From NCBI RefSeq assembly GCF_958450345.1, contig NC_088782.1, positions 103,012,358 through 103,076,357 of the forward strand: DNA of 64,000 bases, given 5' to 3'. Below, piece by piece: positions 57,192 through 64,000 of the stretch. The position numbers and the translations under genes are program-made. This DNA comes from Calliphora vicina. Its lineage: Eukaryota; Arthropoda; Insecta; Diptera; Calliphoridae. The notes beneath the pieces were generated by a model. The model did no database searches, was not told the origin of the DNA, and was given only the letters and a program-made list of their open reading frames with translations. The stretch's first letter is position 1. Each line of letters opens with the position of its first letter.

Positions 57192-57683
57192 TGGGAGTGG
57201 TTGCGTTGCTCAATTATTTGTTGACAATAGCAACAAACAACAACAAAAAAGAAATAAGCGCAAACGCAACGTGCTCAAACAACGTGGTTGTTGTTTTTGT
57301 ACAATATGTGTTCTGTGCAGTGTTACCATATGTCAAGTTTTCCCTTTTTAGTAAGGTTTTTGAGACGCAAAAAGTTTTATTTTTAAAAAAAAAGTTTTTT
57401 TTGAAAATTGATATCAATAAGTTGAACCCATGATTTCAAAATGATAATCCCCAAATTCATTCACTAAATGGGGATATTGATTTGAATATATTGAAAGTGT
57501 CTCCAGCACTAAATTCACATAAATTATCTCAGTTTGATTACATATATGTATGAATTGGGTTTTGTAATTTTAGTATGTACTTAGAAATAAAAAGTTGTCT
57601 TCAAAAAATATATAGCAACACTGGTTCTGTGTACGCGTGAGAGAGTTGCTCTTTTGAGAACACATTATAAAAAGCTCTCTCTC

Positions 57684-57909
57684 AAGGCGAATTTATATAG
57701 CAGGTGGTGTTGATAATGTTGTTTGGATGTTTGAGCTGTCAATTATCCTGTGATTGTTGCGGCGAATGCTACAACAAACGTAAAAGTAACAAAAACAACA
57801 GGCAAACTTTGACAGCTTAAACCACATAAACAAAAACAAATTGCAAGTGGTTTTTGTAAATGTTGTACTTGTTGTAGAATCGACACCACCTGGTTTATAA
57901 ATTCGCATT
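57684..57909. mobile_element. MITE with 'aaggcgaatttata' ends, copy 2
   Basis: The left end aaggcgaatttatatagcag followed by gtggtgttgat pairs with the right end atcgacaccacctggtttat followed by aaattcgcatt over about 30 bp. The interior matches 57010-57191. It is 226 bp with no frame. The target duplication is not clear. Confidence 0.7.
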
Positions 57910-58476
57910 GCTGAAGATTGACAAAAAAAACACATACATACAAATAAAGATTTGTTTGTTATTATACATATATTTGCATGACGTCATTGAAAGCAATAAC
58001 AAATTACATTGTGTTTTGGTTTTTTTGGTTATATCTGAGCCCAGGTCCAACTTACTATGGTCTTATATACGTCGATGCAAAGGTCTTTGAAATATCTATC
58101 ATTAGATATCCATATTGTCTATATTAATGACTTAGTAATCCAGATATAGGTCAAAAATAGGTAAAAAATCGAGGTTGTCCTGGTTTTTTCCTTATATCTC
58201 AGCCATTTGTGGACCGATTTTCTCGATTTTAAATAGCAACCGAGCCGGAAGAATTCCGGAGATATTGATATATGAATCATGTATGTATGTTATTTGGGGG
58301 CTTCGGAAAGTTGATTTCAACACACAGACGGACAGACGGACATGGCTATATCGATTCCGCTATCTATAACGATCCAGAATATATATACTTTATGGGGTCG
58401 CAAATGAAAAATGTGGAAATTACAAACGGAATGACAAACTTATATATACCCTTGCCACTCATGGTGAAGGGTATAA

Positions 58477-58811
58477 TGAGCTTTTATTTTAATATTTATC
58501 AAAATATGTTAATTTTGTTCCTACATTTCTTCTTCTAGTTGCCGGACACGCGGTAATGACCTGGCGAATTTTTAATAACTTTAACATTTTTTGGCCAATT
58601 TTCGTTTTTTATGTCTCATTAGAACAACAATTACGTACACATTTCAATTCTTTTAAATTAAATTGCAAAAGTAATTTTTTAATGGCAAAATTTTTACAAA
58701 AACTGAAAAAAATGCATTTTTTCCACTTGTAAATGCATCTCAAAACTTCAGAGGGCTTGCGATTTACCTAAAATTTTTTCAGGATAAAGTTTGTTACTAA
58801 TGTTCACCAAA
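58477..58811. mobile_element. Family A copy, right portion after interruption
   Basis: tgagcttttattttaatatt through tgcatctcaaaacttcagag and actaatgttcaccaaac continue the arm broken at 52360. The copy stops before the last 60 or so bases of the usual terminus. R-type sequence (attcaacacagaaaagtata) follows. Confidence 0.8.
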
Positions 58812-58955
58812 CAAATAAAATTCAACACAGAAAAGTATAATATATACAGAAGATATTCCACTTAATTGTATGAAGATCGGTCCATGTTATTCGAATTATA
58901 GCGAAAATTAAGTTATAATCTATCCGTATTTGACACAACCCAGCAAAAACTTATA

Positions 58956-59315
58956 TTGAACAGTAATGAGTTCAAAATCTTTTTAACACATGTCATTGGA
59001 GGCAAGTACTTACCACCTTCGCTTACAAATAGGGAGTTAAATAAGTATAACATTCAAAATATTATTTTTCATCTCATTCATATCACATGTGCATATTTTT
59101 TGAAAATATTTGAAAGTTTTCAAGAAGGCATCAATTTATTAGATTTTAATCAACAAAAAGTAATCAATAAAACGTTAAAAGCTTTTTATTATGAAATAAT
59201 TGTAAATATGGTAAATCAGCTCATAAACAAGTACTTACGTATCAGATTATATGCCATTCATTACTTAACTACTTATATGTTATGCAGGTGGTATGAAGTA
59301 GTCATTGAAAAGTAA
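58956..59315 (+). CDS. Unrecognised 119-codon open frame
   Basis: It is the longest open frame in this part of the window, starting ATGAACAGTAATGAG-like at the stated position. The protein is rich in I, L, N, K and Y, with a helix-like stretch (KVINKTLKAFYYEIIVNMVN). No family, signal peptide or domain is recognised. Two readings are possible: a chance frame in AT-rich DNA, or an exon or transposon relic. No splice sites or neighbours support it. Confidence 0.2.
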   Translation: MNSNEFKIFLTHVIGGKYLPPSLTNRELNKYNIQNIIFHLIHITCAYFLKIFESFQEGINLLDFNQQKVINKTLKAFYYEIIVNMVNQLINKYLRIRLYAIHYLTTYMLCRWYEVVIEK

Positions 59316-59319
59316 GCTG

Positions 59320-60455
59320 TTCAGTAATTGCAAGTCATTACCAAGTATGTCACTGTGTGTTCTAAAAGATTGGTCATAAATTTCATTTTCTGCAATCTTA
59401 TGTACGATTTGTACGATTTTTACATAACTTTATATGTTTCCTAAATTTTGACGTCCTAATATTATCAACCCATATATGTTTCACATCATGAACAAAATCC
59501 TTGTAAACTAGTGTAATAGTTGATGTCGTTTCTGAATAATTGGTTATCGTGGAAGTTCACTAGCCCAAACAGTCAAGTAAAATCGAAAGGACCCCGTTTT
59601 ACCAAGACCACACCACTGTCAGATGTAGTGTTATTTACATCATAATGTATGCTAATGGAGAAGGTACAAAATCTTACATTGATGTTTACATTGATTGTTT
59701 AGTATGCAGTTAACCAGGAATTTATTTGTAGTGATGGCTGAAACCCGTTTCCTCATTTTTATTGAAGCTGCGAAAGCGATCGTTGATAGGGAGTACGAGT
59801 CGAACTATTAGTACGCCTGCATCCAAATTAAATTGAGAAAAGAGTCCGAAGGTACTAGTCACCGGCGGAATTGCAACTGAGACCTCATTTCAGATATTCA
59901 AAACAGATCCCATTTAGACAACCCAGCCTTCAAAGCTCATTCTTATGAATTCACCTGGGTGTCAATAAAAATACCACCATAGCTCATTATACAGCCGTCT
60001 GAATATATTCTGGCGTTATAGCCATCCACGAGGTTACTCCTGCACCATTTAACCCAGGAGGGAACTGACTAACTTGACAAAAGTTCTTGCATTATCATGA
60101 CTGCAGGTGGGTATTATAAAGACTAATGACAAAAGTTCTCATGACTTCTTTCGCAAATTTTGGGAAGAAACACAACATTGACCCTCCTCCAAGACTCTTT
60201 CCGGAAGATGGTTATGATAGAGGCCGATCATAAACATTATGTGAAAAAAGAGGATGATATAGCTCATTTTAAAGGAACAGCATGTTTCCTTACGTGGAGG
60301 GAAGCTTTCGTGTTTTTTTCCCTAAAATTCTCATTTCAAAAAGAATTGTGGTCTGAGAAAGACCTTTTTTGGATGTTACGTCTAATTACTCCTCCCATCC
60401 AGTATGATTTCCAAACTCGGAAAAATTAATGTTGGTGTTAAAACCAGAGTTACAT
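59320..60455. other. Moderately GC-rich relic sequence, unassigned
   Basis: More GC-rich than most of the window and looks like decayed coding DNA, but every frame is broken. One forward reading near 60137 (DFFRKFWEE then PSSKTLS) faintly recalls the 'FWE' stretch of BEL/Pao pol proteins. The match is too short to call. Confidence 0.3.
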
Positions 60456-60463
60456 ATACTTGC

Positions 60464-60709
60464 GCAGAGAAAACAGATCCGTAATAGCAACCGAATGTGT
60501 TGCCAATCGAATGATTCGGTTGCACACATATAATTTTTCGGTTCTAATAACAGAATATGAGTGGATAATGTAGAATTTCGGTAGAAGCAACCAAACTTTT
60601 GTTACTACTTCTAAAATTTTGTTATCACAACTGTAAAATTCGGTCACTAAGGCAGAATCATTCGATTGGCAACAAATTCGGTTGCTATTACGAATCAGTT
60701 TTCTCTGTG
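60464..60709. mobile_element. MITE with CACAGAGAAAAC-type ends, copy 2
   Basis: The left end gcagagaaaacagatccgta and the right end tacgaatcagttttctctgt form inverted repeats of about 55 bp containing gttgccaatcgaatgattc. The interior matches 40112-40349 in opposite orientation (agcaaccaaacttttgttac). Non-coding. Confidence 0.8.
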
Positions 60710-60950
60710 TAGTTTGCTAAGTATTAATGAAACTAAGTAAAGACTCACATATTTCATTCATTTTACAACTTTCCCATATTGAGTGCATGTCGTCAAAATG
60801 CCCAACAGAGGCTAGGAGAGCACTTAATTTGGCTGGTGGTGCTGTCATCTTATATTCCATTTACCTTTGCAGCTACTAGGTCTGCTTAGCTAAGCATACA
60901 AAGAATTATGTTAATGGATTTTTCAACAATACCATTACTTTCTCCATATA

Positions 60951-61811
60951 ATGTTGTATGCTGAAGCCAGGAAAACTTTCATTTTTGAATCTGAAACCTA
61001 TGATTCAATAAAGACCACCGTAGGTTACCTCATTTCGAGTGCTACAGATCTATCTGAAAGATCATTAGTACCATTGTCAGAATTTATTGGGGCTTCGGAG
61101 AGTTCAACAAAATCTGCTTCAACGTTCCGATATCCTATGGGCTGGAATACCTTCACCTTTTCGTCACTCATTTCGAAGGAAAGGCTAAAAAAAATCTACA
61201 CAATTAGGCAAGTGTGACTGTAGCCTTGTTCAGTGCGTATGATGGATCTGTCATCCATATGAATATTGGGGTATTCAAGTACTCCAACATCTTAAGCGCT
61301 TCAGAAACCATATTCTTGCATTTGGTCTCATTGGAATTTCCTCAGAAGGAATCAGTTGAAGACTTAAAGCATTCCATGCACTACTAATTTCAGCGATACA
61401 TTTGCTAACAAAGTCCATTGAGAACTCTAGGAATTTGTTTACCCTGTAGCCCCTAGATCTAGATAAGGTACTATTGATATTAGCGGGCAAGTGTTACATC
61501 ATAAGCTTAGCTTAATTTTAATTCGTTAGCACCCGATTATGGTATCACATGATTAATGGAACCTCGTTTATCAGTTGCCAGAGTCATTATAAAATTATCC
61601 TTTACCACCTCGTTTGGGCTATCTATTTCCTCGTTCTGAGAGAGGTTACGATTAGACCTTTCAGTTTCTTGGACTGTTGCCTTGGATGTGCTGGGTACTG
61701 GATAAACTTTTGGTGTTCATCTAAAGCTGTTTGATATTTCAAGCGATCTTCCTCATTACGGTCATAGGGGGTACCGTTGGCAGCATTCTTGGCAATCTTA
61801 TCGATAACCAA
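60951..61811 (-). pseudogene. Gag-like (DUF4780-type) retroelement ORF relic
   Basis: Minus-strand pieces appear in this order. First, KIAKNAANGTPYDRNEEDRL at 61623-61811. Then a piece ending EEIPMRPNARIWF near 61320. Then, after a frameshift, LKMLEYLNTPIFIWMTDP with NKATVTLA near 61230-61300. Last, an acidic tail with NSDNGTNDLSD. This order resembles the insect retroelement gag-like proteins with an 'NAA.GIP.TE.DEEDR' helix followed by the DUF4780 core ('IPSRPRARVWIP...ILK...'). Several stops and frameshifts are present. The assignment rests on remembered family patterns and needs a profile search. Confidence 0.4.
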
Positions 61812-62635
61812 TAACTCCTTTGTGTACTTCGATTTGAGGATGTCTTTCTAACCTATATTCCTTGTTCGTTTCTTCCTCAGTTGGTCGACAGCTTTGGCAT
61901 CCGAAGATGTTTTGTTGTCATGATTTGAGAGGGCACTAGAGCACCGTGTCTGTCAAGATCTACCAGCGACATATAACTGGAGGCTAGAAGTATGTGTTCA
62001 GATGGGGATCAAATCTAAATTGTTTTTATGTTGTTGTATTCCATATTTTGGTTCCATGAGTTGCTACGTAAAGTACAATAAGGCCTTTTACAAGGCCTCT
62101 TTCCTCACAATGTTTTACATTGGGTATACAACATGTGTATGTGTATGTAAGTATATAGTATATATGTAGGTTAATAGGGTTGTATAAGTGTGCACATATG
62201 AATATGTCTGTGTTTTTACTGAAATAGTTCTTAAAGCTCACATATGGTAATTTATGGTTGTAATTAAAAACCCATATACAACACACATACATATTCAGAC
62301 CTAATTATTCTCACATTGATATACAGATATCATACATTCACTTTAATACATATTGATAACTAGGGCCATGTGAGGGTTATGGCAGCAAAGGCTGCAAAAA
62401 AAACCTATATCTTTAAAGATCCTAATATTTATTATAATATGAAAATATATAAAATTGTGAATCAAATTCCTATAGAGGTTTTCCGGCAAATGCGATGAGA
62501 ACTTGGGAGATTGCTGTGTTTGCTGTAACCAAATATACATTACTACGTTTGAGAAAGTTGGGTTAACTTTAAAAATAATAATGAAAACATTTTATTCTAT
62601 TTCAATTTAAATATATTTAATTCTAATTCTAAATA
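61812..62635. other. Unassigned sequence
   Basis: It contains some GC-richer debris to about 62000, then AT-rich DNA with a (tatg/catg)-rich microsatellite-like stretch at about 62120-62220. No gene was recognised. Confidence 0.4.
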
Positions 62636-62850
62636 TGATTTCGAGCATTTGACCGCCATGGCTAGCTAGCACGTACATGATGTAACCTGGAGGACCAGTT
62701 TTCACACAACCTTCGCAGAAATCAGGTTGTGTTTTGGCAATAAAACGTATATTATTCGCTTACATGTGCTTGATCGTTTCTGGTTTATCTGCATAGACCT
62801 GGGACTTTACATATCCCCACAGAAAGTAATCTAATGGCGTTAACAGTTAT
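62636..62850 (-). pseudogene. Tc1/mariner-like transposase C-terminal fragment
   Basis: The minus strand reads TPLDYFLWGYVKSQVYADKP followed by ETIKHM and a stop. It then continues in frame with FIAKTQPDFCEGCVKTG and a VLASHGGQMLEI end. TPLDYFLWGYVKSQVYA is the region just after the third catalytic residue in the Tc1/mariner-like transposases with the 'NGYVNKQN' motif. Only the last 70 or so codons remain and one stop interrupts them. It is unlinked to the other relics. Confidence 0.8.
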
Positions 62851-63059
62851 ATTTTTTTTAATTATTCAACAAATGTTCCTCTAAGTAAATTGATAACTGG
62901 ATTACCATCAAATTGAGTAATGAAAAAGTTAGTAACTTTTTATTAACGGTTGAGTGTAACTTTCTCGTTATTTGTTAAGACATATTTACTAATGATTCCA
63001 ACGGTCCATAAAGCACACCAAACAGTGAGACTGTTTGACGATTATCATCGAGATTTAAA

Positions 63060-63232
63060 TATAGCGGATATATTGCCCGCCACGCTTTTCAATGACCAAG
63101 GAGAAGTATTCTTTAGAAAGCGACCTCCTAGGTCGCTTTCTGGTATGCGGCGACTATAATACCAAATACACTTCCTGGAGCTCTCAACTAACGAATACTA
63201 TTATTAGACAGCTATATAAATGTGTCAATGAC
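63060..63232 (+). pseudogene. Non-LTR retrotransposon endonuclease fragment
   Basis: From about 63103 one frame reads EKYSLESDLLGRFLVCGDYN, then TKYTSWSSQLTN and RQLYKCVND. LVCGDYNxKHxxW is the metal-binding/catalytic region of the APE-type endonuclease domain of jockey-like elements. Upstream the frame is broken. It is cut at 63232 by the poly(A) end of an oppositely oriented element. Confidence 0.75.
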
Positions 63233-64000
63233 TTTTTTTTTTTAGCTCTTTATTGATTTATTGAATCTGTCTATTTTGACCTTACAATAAGTATTTAAAT
63301 CTTATAACTAAAATTAAAATTATTTGCTCTTCAGCAAGAGAGCCATAATGGTAAACTGTCACTCATCTTAGCGGGGTGGTAGATCTGCTCTACGGAGCCT
63401 GGATCGGGTTTGGGTCTGCACAAGTTGTCTTGCAAGCGTATTGGGATGGTTTCGCAGCTTCACAATATATTTCTCACGGACTTTCTTGAACTCTTGCTTT
63501 ACCAATGTCACTTCTAAGTCTCTGTGGATGTTTTCATTTCTTATGAACCATGGTGCTCCCGTCATGGTCCTAAGAATTTTAGATTGGGCCCTCTGTATAA
63601 GATCAATACTGGTGTTGCTAGCCATTCCCCATAATTGAATTCCATATGTCCAAATTGGTTTTAAAACGGTCTTATACAGGATGACTTTATATTCAAGGCT
63701 TAATTTTGATTGGTCACTGATTAACCAATGAAAGCTAGAGGCTTTTAACTTCATGTGAAGTCTCTTGGTTTCTATGTGTCGGCGCCAAGTAAGCCGTCTA
63801 TCTAGATGAATACCAAGGTAGGTGACATAATCAGACTGCGGTATATTAACGTTGTTGAGTGTGACAGGTGGGCAATTTCCTCTCCTTAGAGCGAACGTAA
63901 TATGTTTACTTTTCAGCCCATTTACCTTTATTCGCCAGTTTTTCAACCATGACTCCACTCGTGCGAGGTAATTCTGTAGTTGACTAGATGCCATGAGTGG
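63233..64000 (-). mobile_element. Jockey-clade non-LTR retrotransposon, 3' end
   Basis: Minus-strand element whose 3' end is the run of 11 T at 63233-63243 (poly(A) on the element strand), preceded by aataaatcaataaag polyadenylation signals. Its reverse transcriptase frame is open to the window edge, so the 5' part lies outside. The 3' UTR is about 125 bp. Confidence 0.88.
63368..64000 (-). CDS. Reverse transcriptase C-terminal part, jockey-type (partial)
   Basis: At least 210 codons, open at the window edge; the first ATG inside (63994) is not the true start. It covers the end of the RT palm and the thumb: WLKNWRIKVNGLKSKHITF, then YLGIHLDRRLTWRRHI (the conserved YLG motif), then KLSLEYKVILYKTVLKPIWT and YGIQLWG. 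The C-terminus, with ILRTMTGAPWFIRN and LRNHPNTLAR, is typical of jockey-clade ORF2. No frameshift or stop is seen, so this copy may be young. The catalytic YADD motif would lie just outside the window. Confidence 0.92.
   Translation of the reverse strand, partial: PLMASSQLQNYLARVESWLKNWRIKVNGLKSKHITFALRRGNCPPVTLNNVNIPQSDYVTYLGIHLDRRLTWRRHIETKRLHMKLKASSFHWLISDQSKLSLEYKVILYKTVLKPIWTYGIQLWGMASNTSIDLIQRAQSKILRTMTGAPWFIRNENIHRDLEVTLVKQEFKKVREKYIVKLRNHPNTLARQLVQTQTRSRLRRADLPPR

Larger units (their letters stand above)
52361..58476 (+). mobile_element. Family C element carrying a 31-bp satellite
   Basis: It starts caagtaagagtactatattc with the head hairpin ttcggccgtgccgaa (52379-52393). It ends gccactcatggtgaagggta then taa. 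Its position is fixed because it splits a family A arm between gtaaaaa and tgagctttt. No target duplication longer than one or two A residues is visible. Contents: short C 5' sequence, about 4.1 kb of satellite, a C tail at about 56820-56897, MITE-like repeats at 57010-57912, and a final C tail at 58020-58476 (including cagacggacagacggacatg). Confidence 0.75.

Noticed and set aside
57188..57433. 81-codon frame on the plus strand
   Set aside because: It lies within a MITE-like repeat and poly-A tract, and overlaps another open frame on the opposite strand; no motif.
60120..60430. BEL/Pao polymerase fragment
   Set aside because: Only an 'FRKFWEE' stretch is suggestive. The following sequence does not keep the family pattern in any frame.

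Overview
This is about 64 kb of very AT-rich eukaryotic DNA, almost certainly from a higher (calyptrate-type) fly. The signs are Tc1/mariner transposases, a jockey-clade retrotransposon, an LTR with an arthropod TATA/initiator layout, and the dispersed repeats ('cagacggacggacatgg', 'ggagctatgactaattatgg', 'gggaggtgccacgccca') that I associate with blow-fly and house-fly genomes. I recognise no host gene, tRNA gene or rRNA gene. The window reads as intergenic, intronic or heterochromatic DNA built from nested mobile elements and satellites.

Family names used here are local labels. A: giant palindrome ending TTAGGGTGGCCC. B: palindrome ending CACAGTGGGG. C: repeat with a 'ttcggccgtgccgaa' head hairpin and an 'accactTATGGTGGtgg' tail hairpin. 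D: 'ggtacttttt' repeat bounded by (TA)n. R: 'ggagctatgactaattatgg' repeat. E, F and FB: other long inverted-repeat elements.

Layout. 1-2 kb: an A copy, a tRNA-headed SINE, a B arm and an LTR fragment. 3-8 kb: a dead mariner (3.16-3.96 kb), a Harbinger-like MITE (4870-5132), a Tc1/mariner relic and a complete but dead Tc1 element with TA duplications (6209-7950). 9.98-11.28 kb: an intact DD37E Tc1/mariner element with perfect inverted repeats and an uninterrupted 335-codon transposase, the only gene here that looks functional. 13-21 kb: inverted-repeat element F with a tRNA-like SINE inside, R units, and element E (18438-20715) with a deleted Tc1/mariner copy inside. 21-25.3 kb: an old 21-bp minisatellite split by two insertions, then a young 20-bp satellite. 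29-31 kb: C, A and D pieces. 33.4-34.2 kb: a Foldback-type element. 34.2-38.2 kb: a D element split by a full A element with an 11-bp target duplication. 39-43 kb: one ancient protein-coding pseudogene split by two MITEs and another A copy. 44.9-50.2 kb: C fragments holding a hAT-like element that contains a solo LTR, a hAT MITE, a complete R repeat, and a second LTR split by a B element. 51.5-58.8 kb: an A element split by a C element that carries about 4 kb of 31-bp satellite. 59-64 kb: degenerate coding relics, a MITE, a transposase tail, an endonuclease fragment and the 3' end of a jockey-like element running off the window.

Functionally this is a record of transposition rather than a pathway. 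The intact DD37E transposase could act on its own ends. The other transposases carry stops, frameshifts or lost catalytic residues. Non-autonomous palindromes and MITEs make up much of the rest. Nesting gives relative ages, for example A before C at 52361, and D before A at 35499.
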